This document shows, one piece after another, positions 26,923 through 36,583 of a DNA stretch of 64,000 nt (its first letter is position 1; each line of letters starts with the position of its first letter). Both the position numbers and the translations under genes were made by a program. The notes under the pieces were generated by a model. The model had not been told where the DNA came from. It worked only from the letters and a program-made list of their open reading frames with translations, and ran no database searches. Where the stretch lies: positions 1 to 64,000 of the forward strand of contig NZ_JAHRWW010000046.1 of the NCBI RefSeq assembly GCF_019104945.1, in the 5' to 3' direction. This DNA is from Thermomonas sp. (GTDB taxonomy: Bacteria; Pseudomonadota; Gammaproteobacteria; Xanthomonadales; Xanthomonadaceae).

Positions 26923-28589
26923 CGGCGTGCGCGATACGGCGGTGTGGCCATCACCATTTCGGTGAGTGAATACGCGAGCTCACGTTCGGCAAGTACAGCG
27001 GCGTCGGCGCCGTGTTCCAGTAGATGCTTCACCTGTGTCTCGCTATGCGCACGCGCCAATACGCTGATCGTCGGGTTGATTGCTTTTAACCGTTCGATAG
27101 TTTCACCTGCTTCCAGCGCTTGAGGCATTGCGAAGACGGCAAGTTTGGCGCGCTGTGGTGCAGCCTCTAGCATGACACGCTCGTTGGCGACGTTGCCGCG
27201 TACCGTTGTGAGGCCGCTGTCTCGTGCGGCTTTGACGCGGTCTGCATCGCTTTCCACAACAACCACAGGGACGCCGCGCGCTTGCAGCAGGTGCGCCAAC
27301 TGGCGCCCGACGCGGCCATAGCCAACAACGATGGTGTGATCGCTGCAGGTAACGGGGTCAGAGTCAGGCTCTGCTTCACGTTTGGCAATAATCTTGGCAT
27401 CTTGCTTGGCCTGCCAGCGGTCTAGAACCATAAACAGGACGGGATTGAGCATGATCGTAATGAGCGCACCCGCCAAGACGAGATCGTGTCCATCTTTCGG
27501 CAGGATATTGAGCGACAGCCCCAGCCCGGCAATGATGAAGGCAAATTCACCGATCTGCGCCAAACTGGTGGAGATCGTTAGTGCAGTGGTGTTGGGATGG
27601 CCGAATAATCGCACGATGGCATAAGCTGCGATCGATTTCCCAAATAAAATAATCAGCGTGGTGGCGAGCAGCTGCAAGGGATGGTTGACCACGATGCTGG
27701 GGTCAAACAGCATGCCGACGGAGACGAAGAACAGCACCGCAAACGCATCGCGCATGGGGAGTGAATCATTCGCAGCTTGATGGCTGAACTCAGATTCGTT
27801 AAGTAGCATGCCAGCGAAGAACGCGCCCAGTGCAAAGCTAACGCCGAATAGTTCGGCGGAAGTGAACGCGACGCCCATTGCAATAGAGAGTACGGCTAGG
27901 GTAAATAATTCGCGTGACCCCGTCCCGGCAATGCGCTCGAGTACCCACGGGATGGCCTTGCGACCAATGATGAGCATGAACGCGACAAAGGCCGCCACTT
28001 TTCCGAAGGTCAGCGCCAGTGCTTTGATGACTGTCGTACTGCTTACAGATTCAGCATTGCCGCCAAGCGCACCTGCGAGTGCGGGAATGAGAACAAGGGC
28101 TACGACGCAGGCGAGGTCTTCAACGATCAGCCAGCCCACCGCAATTTTCCCGCGACGAGTGTCCAGTAGGCGGCGCTCTTCCATTGCTCGCAGAAGTACA
28201 ACGGTGCTGGCGGTGGCCAGTGAGAACCCAAAAATGATCCCTTCAATATGTCGCCATCCCATGAGCTCGGCCAATCCCCAGCCCAATAACGTCGCAACGG
28301 CGGTTTGAGCGATGGCTCCGGGAATCGCAATGTTTTTAACCGACATCAAATCGCGTAGGGAAAAGTGCAGCCCAACGCCGAACATCAGCAAGATCACACC
28401 GATCTCAGCTAGCTGCGGAGCAAGCTCAGGGTCACCAACAAAGCCTGGCGTGTATGGGCCGGCAACAATCCCTGCGACCAAATACCCGACTAGCGGTGAT
28501 AGTCGCAAGCGATTGGCAAGAGCACCAAACGCAAATGCAAGCACAAAACCGTAGACGAGGATGGCAATGAGGGAGGTGTGATGGGGCAT
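26919..28589 (-). CDS. ybaL: CPA2 cation/proton antiporter YbaL
   Basis: About 12 membrane helices over residues 1-400 are followed by a cytoplasmic TrkA-N domain that binds NAD (HTIVVGYGRVGRQLAHLL, then VVVESDADRV). The protein resembles Escherichia coli YbaL along its whole length (LSPLVGYLVAGIVAGP, GVILLMFGVGLHFSL, STVVLLRAMEERRL, GSRELFTLAVL). It probably exchanges K+ or Na+ for protons under control of the TrkA domain. It stands alone, convergent with the EAL gene and downstream of the TonB receptor terminator. Confidence 0.95.
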   Translation of the reverse strand: MPHHTSLIAILVYGFVLAFAFGALANRLRLSPLVGYLVAGIVAGPYTPGFVGDPELAPQLAEIGVILLMFGVGLHFSLRDLMSVKNIAIPGAIAQTAVATLLGWGLAELMGWRHIEGIIFGFSLATASTVVLLRAMEERRLLDTRRGKIAVGWLIVEDLACVVALVLIPALAGALGGNAESVSSTTVIKALALTFGKVAAFVAFMLIIGRKAIPWVLERIAGTGSRELFTLAVLSIAMGVAFTSAELFGVSFALGAFFAGMLLNESEFSHQAANDSLPMRDAFAVLFFVSVGMLFDPSIVVNHPLQLLATTLIILFGKSIAAYAIVRLFGHPNTTALTISTSLAQIGEFAFIIAGLGLSLNILPKDGHDLVLAGALITIMLNPVLFMVLDRWQAKQDAKIIAKREAEPDSDPVTCSDHTIVVGYGRVGRQLAHLLQARGVPVVVVESDADRVKAARDSGLTTVRGNVANERVMLEAAPQRAKLAVFAMPQALEAGETIERLKAINPTISVLARAHSETQVKHLLEHGADAAVLAERELAYSLTEMVMATPPYRARR

Positions 28590-28647
28590 GGAGGCCTTAC
28601 GCTTGGGCTGGTTGGATCATCGTATGGGAATCATGCGCTCGTTGAGC

Positions 28648-28675
28648 AAAAACGCCTCGGGGTGAGCCGAGGCGT
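28648..28675 (-). terminator. Terminator of the TonB receptor gene
   Basis: On the minus strand AACGCCTCGG-CTCAC-CCGAGGCGTT is followed by a T run, about 30 bases after the receptor stop. It is a strong rho-independent terminator. Confidence 0.85.
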
Positions 28676-28702
28676 TGGAGGTGCAGGATAGCCTTATTTA
28701 CA

Positions 28703-31096
28703 TTACCACTTGAAGCTCACGCGACCATAGTAGTACGCGCCGTTAAAGCCAAATGGAGACTGCAGACTGTAAGGCATCATGCCAAACGTGGAGTTCGGGT
28801 AGATGGTCTTTTCTGGATATTGATCCAGCGCGTTGTCGGCACCTACCGTGATTGCCCAACCCGCCGCCGGGCGGAAGCTGGCAGAGACATCCAGCGTCCA
28901 CTTCGCGCCGAAGACTTGGTCTTGTGCCGGGTTGCTGGCGTGGCGGGTGGTGAACTCACCGTAGCGGGTGGCGCCGACGTTGAAGTCCCAACGATCCAGC
29001 GTCCACGCGGCGGTGAAGGCGAGCTTGTCGCGCGGGAAGCCTTCTTCAATACGGCCACGCTCATCGCGGCCCATACGCTCCAAATTGGCTCCAAGGGCAT
29101 CGAGTGCCGCCGGGTTGGGGGCGATACGGGTCACATCGGTCTTGTTGTAGTTGTAGCTCGCCGTGAGGTTGAGGTTGCTGGCCTGCAGCGGCACGTTCCA
29201 CGTACCCACGATATCAACGCCCTGCGTGCGGGTGTCGATGGCGTTATTGAAGTAACGCACGCTGGTGACGCCGGTGATGCCAAGGCTAGCCAACAGTGCC
29301 TGCGCTGCCGCGTTGTTGGTGATGTTCATATTCGACGACAGCACGATGCGGTCATCGATATTGATTTGATACGCATCTACGGTGATATACACGCGTTCTG
29401 CGGGTTGCAGCACAAGGCCTAAGCTGTACGACAGCGAAGTTTCTGCCTGTAGCGGATCAGCACCCAGCGCTTGTGCCGCTGCGCCTGCGGCCGGGAAGGT
29501 ACCTGCCTCGGTGGCCACACCATTGTTGATGTTGGTGGTGACCGCTTGATAATGCTGCTGCGCCAACGACGGTGCACGGAAACCACTAGAGACGGTACCA
29601 CGCAGGGCGACGGTATCGGTGAACGCATAGCGGCCAGATAGCTTGCCGGAGAATTGGTTGCCGAAGTCCGAGTAGTCTTCGTAACGGCCAGCAATACCGC
29701 CGGAGAATTTATCGGTGAGGTCGGCTTCTAGCCCAGCGTAGAGCGCGTAGTTGTGGCGATCGTAGCTACCGGCGTTGCGCGGTGTAAAGCCCGCAAAGCC
29801 CTGCGCACCCGAGCCAAAATACGAGTTGGGTTCACCCGCGCCTTGCTTCCACGTTTCTTGACGATATTCCGCGCCTACCGAGAACGTGGCGGGGTATTCC
29901 AGCCCAATATTGACGGGCTTGGAGAAGTCGGCGTTGAACACCTGTTGGGTGTATTCCAGCGAGCCGTCGTAGAAGCTGGTGGGGCTGGTGGCACCTAGCG
30001 CGTAGTTGATGGTGTTCTGGGTGCGGAAATCCAGCGTGTTATTGCCGTAGTCGTAGCTGATGTCCCAGCTCCAATCACCTGCGCTGGTGCCCTTTGCGCC
30101 CAGCACGAAGCTGCGATCACGCGAGTATTGGTTGATTTCCGGAACATAACCATTCGGATAGATCTGCGCCAGCAGCGCGCCTTGGCCTCTGTGGTTTTTG
30201 GAGCGATAGAACGCGAACGAATCAATGTCGCGATTGCTGCCAATGAACGTGGCATAGAGCTGCGCGTTATCGGCAATTTTGAAACTGGCGTTGGCCGATA
30301 ACGCGGTGGCATCGACATTGGGGTCGCCCAGAATAAATGCCTTTTCGCCCACGCCGGGGAAGTTGTCGGTATTCGGTGCGCTGCCTTGGTAAGCACCCGA
30401 GCGGTTGGTGATGTCTTGGTGGCCTACCTGCGCCGCAAGGTGCACGCTGCCCGCATCGCCACCGAAGGACAGGCCTGCATCACCCGCTAGCTGCCATTGC
30501 GCACCGTCGCCTGCGTCGTATTGGCCCGCGCTTGCGGCAATGCTGCCGCCGCTGCCGGAGCCCTTCAGCACAAGGTTGACCACGCCAGCAATCGCGTCTG
30601 AGCCGTATTGTGCGGAAGCGCCGTCGCGCAGCACTTCTACGCGTTCAATCGCGTTGACGGGAATGGTATTGAGGTCCACCGCCGACGAGCCACGGCCAAT
30701 GGTGCCGTTGACGTTAACCAACGCGGAAATGTGCTGGCGTTTGCCATTGACCAAGATCAACACTTGATCCGGTGCAAGCCCGCGCAGCTGCGCGGGGCGC
30801 ACGCCGCTGGTGCCATCGGCCATCGCCGGGCGCGGGAAGTTGAGCGAAGGCAGGGCGCGCGCCAGCGCAGTGGCCAGCTCAGTGGTGCCAGTGGCTTCGA
30901 GGACGTCTGGGGTAATGATGTCGATCGGCGACTGTGATTCGGCCACGGTGCGGTCGGCCACGCGGGTGCCGGTCACAATAAGCGTATCCAGTGTGCGGGC
31001 TTCTTTATCCGCCGGCTTGTCGGCTTGTTGGGCAAGCACGTGGGGGCTGGCGAGTAGCGCGGCGAGAGCAAAAGCCAGTGGGGAGAGCTTGGGCAT
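28703..31096 (-). CDS. TonB-dependent outer-membrane receptor
   Basis: A signal peptide (ALLASPHVLAQ) is followed by a TonB-box-like segment (LDTLIVTGTR), a plug domain with RVEVLRDGASAQYGSDAIAGVV, and a 22-strand type barrel ending in YYGRVSFKW, whose terminal aromatic residue fits Bam recognition. The receptor should import a large ligand using TonB energy. The substrate is not stated by the sequence, but a Fur-like box in the promoter suggests an iron chelate. No transporter or synthesis genes lie next to it, so it is probably an orphan receptor. AGAGGA lies 7 bases before the ATG, and it has its own terminator. Confidence 0.93.
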   Translation of the reverse strand: MPKLSPLAFALAALLASPHVLAQQADKPADKEARTLDTLIVTGTRVADRTVAESQSPIDIITPDVLEATGTTELATALARALPSLNFPRPAMADGTSGVRPAQLRGLAPDQVLILVNGKRQHISALVNVNGTIGRGSSAVDLNTIPVNAIERVEVLRDGASAQYGSDAIAGVVNLVLKGSGSGGSIAASAGQYDAGDGAQWQLAGDAGLSFGGDAGSVHLAAQVGHQDITNRSGAYQGSAPNTDNFPGVGEKAFILGDPNVDATALSANASFKIADNAQLYATFIGSNRDIDSFAFYRSKNHRGQGALLAQIYPNGYVPEINQYSRDRSFVLGAKGTSAGDWSWDISYDYGNNTLDFRTQNTINYALGATSPTSFYDGSLEYTQQVFNADFSKPVNIGLEYPATFSVGAEYRQETWKQGAGEPNSYFGSGAQGFAGFTPRNAGSYDRHNYALYAGLEADLTDKFSGGIAGRYEDYSDFGNQFSGKLSGRYAFTDTVALRGTVSSGFRAPSLAQQHYQAVTTNINNGVATEAGTFPAAGAAAQALGADPLQAETSLSYSLGLVLQPAERVYITVDAYQINIDDRIVLSSNMNITNNAAAQALLASLGITGVTSVRYFNNAIDTRTQGVDIVGTWNVPLQASNLNLTASYNYNKTDVTRIAPNPAALDALGANLERMGRDERGRIEEGFPRDKLAFTAAWTLDRWDFNVGATRYGEFTTRHASNPAQDQVFGAKWTLDVSASFRPAAGWAITVGADNALDQYPEKTIYPNSTFGMMPYSLQSPFGFNGAYYYGRVSFKW

Positions 31097-31115
31097 CGCG
31101 TTATCCTCTTGTTTT

Positions 31116-31134
31116 AGTAATGATTTTCACTATA
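31116..31134 (-). promoter_or_regulatory. Fur-like operator upstream of the TonB receptor
   Basis: On the minus strand TATAGTGAAAATCATTACT matches 14 of 19 positions of the Fur consensus GATAATGATAATCATTATC. It is itself nearly palindromic and lies 20-40 bases before the receptor start, a position suited to repression by iron. Confidence 0.55.
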
Positions 31135-31261
31135 TTTAACACGAAGTTAACTGCATAACAATCGCTGGAAAGGCATGGCAACATGCGTTACGGTATGTTC
31201 TTTGTGCGAATCAGCCATCATTTGGACGTGGTTCGAGCGCTTGCCGTAGAATGCACGCCTC

Positions 31262-33121
31262 ATGATTTCCTTCCGCAATTTCGCCCTCCGCCGCGGCGAA
31301 CGTCTCCTGCTGTCCAATGTCGATCTGGCGCTGCACGCCGGTTATCGCGTGGGCGTGATCGGCCGCAATGGCGCCGGCAAGTCTTCCTTGTTCGCCGCGC
31401 TGATGGGCGAAGTCGAGCCCGACAAGGGCGACATTGATTTGCCCGGCAAGGCGCGCATCGCCAGCGTCGCTCAGGAAACCCCGCACCTGCCCGATCCCGC
31501 CATCGACTTCGTGTTGTCCGGCGACGCCGCCGTGCACGCGGCGATCCAGATGGAGGCCAATGCCTTCGCCGCCGAGGACTGGGAAGCGGTGGCCGAGGCC
31601 CACCAGAAACTGGAAGAGGTGAACGGCTACGACGGCACCGCCCGCGCCGGCCGCCTGCTGCACGGGCTGGGCTTCCCTGCCGAAGTGCATGAAAAAGCCG
31701 TCGCCGATTTCTCCGGCGGCTGGCGGGTGCGGCTGAACGTGGCGCGCGCGCTGATGACGCCGTCGGATCTGCTGCTGCTGGACGAACCCACCAACCACTT
31801 GGATTTGGATGCGGTGGTGTGGCTGGAGGAATGGCTGAAGCGCTACGACGGCACCCTGTTGGTGATTTCGCACGACCGCGAATTCCTCGACAACGTCACC
31901 ACCCACATCCTGCACCTGCACGACGGCACCGCCAAGCTGTACGTCGGCAACTACACCGCGTTCGAGCGCCAGCGCGCCGAGCACCTGCGCCAGCAGCAGA
32001 TCGCGCACGACAAGGAACAGGCCGAGCGCGCCCACCTGCAGAGCTTCATCGACCGCTTCAAGGCCAAGGCCAGCAAGGCGCGCCAGGCACAGAGCCGCAT
32101 GAAGCGGCTGGCCAAGCTGTCCGGCACCGAGGCGGTGCGGGTCGAACGCGGCATCAGCATCCAGCTGCCGGCGCCGCTGCGGCTGCCGAACTCGTTGCTG
32201 TCGCTGCGCGATGCCGACTGCGGCTACGGCGCGGATGCCACCATCCTGCGCAGCGTCGGCTTCGGGCTGGAAGCCGGCGACCGCATCGGTCTGCTCGGCG
32301 TCAACGGCGCCGGTAAATCGACCCTGGTGAAAACGTTGGTGGGCGAGCTGGCGCCGCTGTCCGGCGAGCGCATGGCGCATCCGGACCTGCGCATCGGCTA
32401 TTTCGCCCAGCACACGGTGGAGTCACTGGTGGCCGGTACCTCGCCGATCGACCACCTGAAGGAGCTTGCGCCGAACACCGCCACCCAGGAGTTCCGCAAT
32501 TTCCTTGGCGGCTGGCAGTTCCCCGGCGATCGCGCGTTCGAAGTGATCGACAATTTCTCCGGTGGCGAGAAGGCGCGGCTGGCGCTGGCGCTGCTGGCCT
32601 GGAACAAGCCCAACCTGCTGCTGCTGGATGAGCCCACCAACCACCTCGATCTGGAAATGCGCGAGGCGCTGGCCGAGGCGCTGTCCGATTTCGATGGTGC
32701 GATCGTGATGGTTAGCCACGACCGTCATTTGATCGGCTTGGTTTGCGATGAGTACTGGCGCGTGCACGACGGCGTCGTTGAGCCGTTCGATGGTGATCTC
32801 GACGACTACGCCGCTTGGTTGCGTTCGCGCCCAGGTAGCGACAACCCCAAGACCCCTGTGCCGAAGAAAGCGTTGGAAGTCGAAAAGCCCGCACCCGCGC
32901 CTACTGTGGTCAAGCCCAAAATCAATCCGCACAAGCTGCAGAAGGCAGAAGAGCGCGTTGCGCGGCTGGAAGGCAAGTTGGCGGAGTACAATACGCAGAT
33001 GACTGATCCAGCGGTGTACTCCGACGCCGGCAAGGTGGCCGATCTTGGTCGCCAACAGTTGCAGTTGCGCACGGAGCTGGAACAGGCAGAAGCGGAATTG
33101 TTGGCGCTGTACGAAGGCTAA
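31262..33121 (+). CDS. ABC-F family ATPase (YheS-like)
   Basis: Two ABC domains sit in one soluble protein with no membrane part. The first has GRNGAGKSS, signature FSGGWRVRL and LLLDEPTNHLDL; the linker is a charged coiled coil (HLQSFIDRFKAKASKARQAQ, the P-site tRNA interaction motif); the second has GVNGAGKST, FSGGEKARL and LLLDEPTNHLDL. A C-terminal basic coiled-coil extension follows (from about residue 535). Proteins of this family act on the ribosome in translation control; YheS is the closest type by build. Up to about 32,700 the third codon positions are far richer in G/C than in the tail and in neighbouring genes, so much of the gene may be an imported allele. Confidence 0.95.
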   Translation: MISFRNFALRRGERLLLSNVDLALHAGYRVGVIGRNGAGKSSLFAALMGEVEPDKGDIDLPGKARIASVAQETPHLPDPAIDFVLSGDAAVHAAIQMEANAFAAEDWEAVAEAHQKLEEVNGYDGTARAGRLLHGLGFPAEVHEKAVADFSGGWRVRLNVARALMTPSDLLLLDEPTNHLDLDAVVWLEEWLKRYDGTLLVISHDREFLDNVTTHILHLHDGTAKLYVGNYTAFERQRAEHLRQQQIAHDKEQAERAHLQSFIDRFKAKASKARQAQSRMKRLAKLSGTEAVRVERGISIQLPAPLRLPNSLLSLRDADCGYGADATILRSVGFGLEAGDRIGLLGVNGAGKSTLVKTLVGELAPLSGERMAHPDLRIGYFAQHTVESLVAGTSPIDHLKELAPNTATQEFRNFLGGWQFPGDRAFEVIDNFSGGEKARLALALLAWNKPNLLLLDEPTNHLDLEMREALAEALSDFDGAIVMVSHDRHLIGLVCDEYWRVHDGVVEPFDGDLDDYAAWLRSRPGSDNPKTPVPKKALEVEKPAPAPTVVKPKINPHKLQKAEERVARLEGKLAEYNTQMTDPAVYSDAGKVADLGRQQLQLRTELEQAEAELLALYEG

Positions 33122-33161
33122 AAGCTCGCCTATGTGGGGCAGGTTCGAGTAGGCTGCACCG

Positions 33162-34361
33162 ATGAGCCGAGAACTCGTCTATCTGTTGCTGATTTTTGGT
33201 CTCCTAGTGATTCCGCGTGCGCTGCAGCGGTTCAATATTCCTGCACCCATTACCTGCCTGCTCTTTGGCTTGGTGGCGATGTTGGGGCTAGGGGGCAAGG
33301 TGCATGACCCTGTCATTACGATGCTGTCGATGCTGGGGATTTCCTCGCTATTTTTATTTGCTGGGTTAGAGGTGGATCTGCGCGTGCTGCGCAAACACCT
33401 GCATCCACTTGTAGTTCACCTGCTGATTCGCCTTTTTAATTTGATCTGGGTGGGCTATGCCGGGTGGTATTTCTTTGGCCTTGGTTGGCAGGCGGCGGCG
33501 CTCTTGGCGTTGGCGTTGCTAACACCTTCAACCGGTTTTATTTTAGATACGTTGGAGCGCTTGGGGTTGAGCGAGCACGAGCGGTTTTGGGTGACCAATA
33601 AAGCCATTGCCGGGGAACTGTTGGCGCTGGTGGCGCTGTTCTTCGTGCTGCAAGCAGGAGATCCGTTGCTGCTGGTTGTTTCATCTGCGGAAATGCTGGC
33701 GCTGATGACACTGCTGCCACTGCTCTACCTTGCGTTTGGTCGCTGGGTGGTGCCACACGCGCCGGGATCGGAGTTCTCACTACTGGTGATGGTGGGGTTT
33801 GTGGCGGCGTTTGTGACGTACAAGCTTGGCGTGTATTACTTGGTCGGGGCGTTTATCGCGGGGCTTGTTGCGCGCTTATTGCGCGAGCGTCTTCCGAAGA
33901 TGGCGTCAGAAACCAATATCCATGCGTTGCGGCTGTTTGCCACGTTTTTCGTGCCGTTTTATTTCTTCCATGCGGGCACACAAATTTCACGTGATGCACT
34001 TAGTCTGAAAGCGCTCGGGCTTGGGTTGCTGCTCACTCTGATCATGGTGCCGCTGCGCCTTGGCATGGAATGGTTGCAGCGCCGTGTGCTGTTTCCGCAG
34101 GAGCAAAAGCAGAGTACGTTCCGCGTCTCGCTCGCAATGACCCCAACACTGGTATTCACGCTGGTGCTGGCAGAGATCATGCATTCCCGTTTTGGGGTGT
34201 CTGGGGTGCTGGCCGGGGCGCTAGTGCTTTACACCACGCTCAATACGCTGCTGCCGTCGTTTGTGTTGCGCGTTCCGTTTGATGTGGCCGATGCGGGCGA
34301 TGCGCATACTGAAAAGGGGCATATTGAAAACGCTGAAACCGCCCCCAAATTGCAACCATAG
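33162..34361 (+). CDS. CPA2-type sodium or potassium/proton antiporter
   Basis: A membrane protein of 399 aa with about 11-12 helices, typical of the Kef/CPA2 transport domain (PAPITCLLFGLVAM, SSLFLFAGLEVDLRVL, LVGAFIAGLVARL). Unlike YbaL it lacks the TrkA-N regulatory domain; the C-terminus is a short polar tail. It probably exports a monovalent cation in exchange for protons. It follows the ABC-F gene by 40 bases and precedes the FmdB gene, so it may be co-transcribed with both. Confidence 0.85.
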   Translation: MSRELVYLLLIFGLLVIPRALQRFNIPAPITCLLFGLVAMLGLGGKVHDPVITMLSMLGISSLFLFAGLEVDLRVLRKHLHPLVVHLLIRLFNLIWVGYAGWYFFGLGWQAAALLALALLTPSTGFILDTLERLGLSEHERFWVTNKAIAGELLALVALFFVLQAGDPLLLVVSSAEMLALMTLLPLLYLAFGRWVVPHAPGSEFSLLVMVGFVAAFVTYKLGVYYLVGAFIAGLVARLLRERLPKMASETNIHALRLFATFFVPFYFFHAGTQISRDALSLKALGLGLLLTLIMVPLRLGMEWLQRRVLFPQEQKQSTFRVSLAMTPTLVFTLVLAEIMHSRFGVSGVLAGALVLYTTLNTLLPSFVLRVPFDVADAGDAHTEKGHIENAETAPKLQP

Positions 34362-34382
34362 CGCTCACTTATTCGTACTGCC

Positions 34383-34658
34383 ATGCCGATTTACGCTTTC
34401 GCCTGCACTGCTTGTGGGCATCATTTCGATCGCTTGCAAAAGCTCGCTGCGGCCGACCCGGACACGTGCCCGAACTGCGGCAAGCAAGGGTGTGTACACC
34501 GCCAACTCACCGCGCCGCAATTCCGCCTAGCCGGTGGCGGCTGGTACGAGACCGACTTCAAAAAAGACGGTGAAAAGAAGCACAACCTTGCGGGTGATGC
34601 GGCGAAACCCGCGGCACCGGCCTCCGCTCCCGAGAGTAAGCCTGCCACGAGCGAGTGA
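34383..34658 (+). CDS. FmdB-type zinc-ribbon protein
   Basis: The N-terminus MPIYAFACTACGHHFDRLQK, followed by CPNCGKQG, is the FmdB putative zinc-ribbon domain with four cysteines. The rest is a low-complexity Ala/Pro/Lys tail. These proteins are often encoded just before aspS in proteobacteria, as here. Their exact role is unknown; an early suggestion was regulation of formamidase genes. Length 91 aa is normal. Confidence 0.9.
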   Translation: MPIYAFACTACGHHFDRLQKLAAADPDTCPNCGKQGCVHRQLTAPQFRLAGGGWYETDFKKDGEKKHNLAGDAAKPAAPASAPESKPATSE

Positions 34659-34700
34659 CGCCTGCGAACCGAGGCTTGCATCGGCTAAAATAAGCTTTCC

Positions 34701-34724
34701 ACCGGCGTTGCGCCGGTTTTGCCT
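34701..34724 (+). terminator. Short hairpin terminator or attenuator before aspS
   Basis: ACCGGCG-TTG-CGCCGGT is a perfect 7-bp stem with a 3-base loop followed by TTTTG, between fmdB and aspS. It may partly end the upstream transcript. Confidence 0.5.
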
Positions 34725-34745
34725 TGCATCGCTTTCGGAGTGTTC

Positions 34746-36506
34746 ATGCGTACCCATTTTTGCGGCCTGATCGACGAGTCTTTGATCGGCCAAACTGTCA
34801 CCCTCTGCGGCTGGGCCGATGTCGCCCGCAACATGGGCCATTTCGTGTTCATCGACCTGCGCGACCACGAAGGCATCGTGCAGGTGGTGGCCGAGCCGGT
34901 CGACGCGGCGGGCAATGCCGAGGTCATGGCCAGCGCTGCCAAGGTGGGCTACGAGGACTGCCTGCGGATCACCGGTACGGTGCGCGCGCGGCAGTCGGTG
35001 AACGACAAGATCCCGACCGGCAAGGTCGAGATCGTGGCCGAGAAGATCGAGCTGCTCAACAAGGCCGAGCCGCTGCCGTTCCACCACCACGAAAACCCGG
35101 GTGAAGACGTCCGCCTGAAGTACCGCTATCTGGACCTGCGCAGCCCGGACATGCAGCGCAAGATGCGCACCCGCACCAAGCTGGTGAGCGCGCTGCGGCA
35201 TTATCTGGATGCACGCGGATTCCAGGACATCGAAACCCCGATCCTGACCAAGGCCACCCCGGAAGGCGCACGCGACTTCCTGGTCCCGGCGCGCATGCAC
35301 CCGGGCGAGTTCTACGCCCTGCCGCAGAGCCCGCAGCTGTTCAAGCAGATCCTGATGATGGCGGGCTTCGACCGCTATTACCAAATCGCGCGCTGCTTCC
35401 GCGACGAGGCCCTACGCGCCGACCGCCAGCTGGAATTCACCCAGCTCGACATGGAATTCGCGTGGGTGGAAGAGCGCGATGTGCAGGACCTCACCGAAGA
35501 CATGGTGCGCCATGTGTTCCGCGAGGTGGTCGGGGTCGAATTGGCCGCCGAGTTCCCGCGCATGCCCTATGCCGAGGCGATGCGTCGCTTTGGCTCCGAC
35601 AAGCCGGACCTGCGCATCGCGCTAGAACTGGTGGACGTGGCTGAGCTGGTCAAGGACTGCGAATTCGCGGTGTTTTCCGCTGCGGCCAATGACGCCGACG
35701 GCCGCGTGGCCGCGCTGCGCATCCCCGGCGGCGCTGCGTTGTCGCGTAAGCAGATCGACGAGTACGCTGCGCACGCTGCCAAGTTCGGCGCCAAGGGCCT
35801 GGCCTACGCCAAGCTCGACGAGACCGGTGCGGTCAACTCGCCGGTGGCCAAGTTCTTCAGCGAAGCCACCTTCGCCGCATTGCTGGGGCACGTTGGCGCT
35901 GAAAACGGCGACATCGTGTTCTTCGGCGCCGGTGCCTACAACAAGGTGTCCGACTTCATGGGCGCGGTGCGGCTGAAGGCCGGCAAGGATTTCAACCTGA
36001 TCAGCGAGGGCTGGGCGCCGCTGTGGGTGACCGACTTCCCGATGTTCGAATGGGATGCGGAAGAAGGCCGCTTTGTCGCCCTGCATCACCCCTTCACCGC
36101 GCCGGCGGTGGATTCCATCGACGACCTGCGCGCGCATGCCAAGACGGCGGTCAGCCGCGGCTACGACATGGTGCTCAACGGTAATGAAATTGGCGGCGGT
36201 TCGATCCGCATCCACAATTCGCAGATGCAGTCGGCGGTGTTCGAGCTGCTGGGCATCGGCGAGGAAGAGCAGCGCGGCAAGTTCGGCTTCCTGCTGGACG
36301 CGCTGAAGTACGGCGCGCCGCCGCACGGCGGCATCGCCTTCGGCATCGACCGCATCGCTGCGCTGATGGCCGGCACCGAGTCGATCCGCGACGTCATCGC
36401 CTTCCCCAAGACCACCAGCGCGCAGTGCCTGATGACCGATGCGCCGTCGCCGATCGCCGACGCGCAGCTGGCGGAAGTGCATGTGCAGGTGCGGGCCAAG
36501 GACTGA
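34746..36506 (+). CDS. aspS: Aspartyl-tRNA synthetase
   Basis: Charges tRNA-Asp (possibly also tRNA-Asn) with aspartate in the cytoplasm. The 586-residue bacterial type shows an N-terminal OB-fold anticodon domain ([15 protein letters not shown]), a class II catalytic core with motif 2 around [20 protein letters not shown], the bacterial insertion domain (about 290-420), and motif 3 [15 protein letters not shown]. The ORF opens at 34719, but the family start is the internal Met at 34746. Third codon positions are almost all G or C through most of the gene, in sharp contrast to the acetyltransferase gene after it. Confidence 0.98.
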   Translation: MRTHFCGLIDESLIGQTVTLCGWADVARNMGHFVFIDLRDHEGIVQVVAEPVDAAGNAEVMASAAKVGYEDCLRITGTVRARQSVNDKIPTGKVEIVAEKIELLNKAEPLPFHHHENPGEDVRLKYRYLDLRSPDMQRKMRTRTKLVSALRHYLDARGFQDIETPILTKATPEGARDFLVPARMHPGEFYALPQSPQLFKQILMMAGFDRYYQIARCFRDEALRADRQLEFTQLDMEFAWVEERDVQDLTEDMVRHVFREVVGVELAAEFPRMPYAEAMRRFGSDKPDLRIALELVDVAELVKDCEFAVFSAAANDADGRVAALRIPGGAALSRKQIDEYAAHAAKFGAKGLAYAKLDETGAVNSPVAKFFSEATFAALLGHVGAENGDIVFFGAGAYNKVSDFMGAVRLKAGKDFNLISEGWAPLWVTDFPMFEWDAEEGRFVALHHPFTAPAVDSIDDLRAHAKTAVSRGYDMVLNGNEIGGGSIRIHNSQMQSAVFELLGIGEEEQRGKFGFLLDALKYGAPPHGGIAFGIDRIAALMAGTESIRDVIAFPKTTSAQCLMTDAPSPIADAQLAEVHVQVRAKD

Positions 36507-36530
36507 TGGCTGCCGCCGGGGACTGCTACC

Positions 36531-36583
36531 CGACGCGTGCGAACATCCTGTTCGACGCGTCGCCGCAGGCCATCCATGGCCTG
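36531..36583. repeat. Two adjacent hairpin-forming palindromes downstream of aspS
   Basis: CGACGCGTGCGAACA-TCC-TGTTCGACGCGTCG makes a 13-bp stem with one extra base. Three bases later CAGGCCA-TCCA-TGGCCTG makes a 7-bp stem. GCCATCCAT recurs at 36603. There is no T run, so this resembles a REP-type intergenic element more than a simple terminator; it could still stabilise the aspS message. Confidence 0.55.

Noticed and set aside
31211-32413. 400-aa minus-strand ORF over the ABC-F gene
   Set aside because: A shadow caused by the very high G/C at third positions; the plus-strand ABC motifs are unambiguous.
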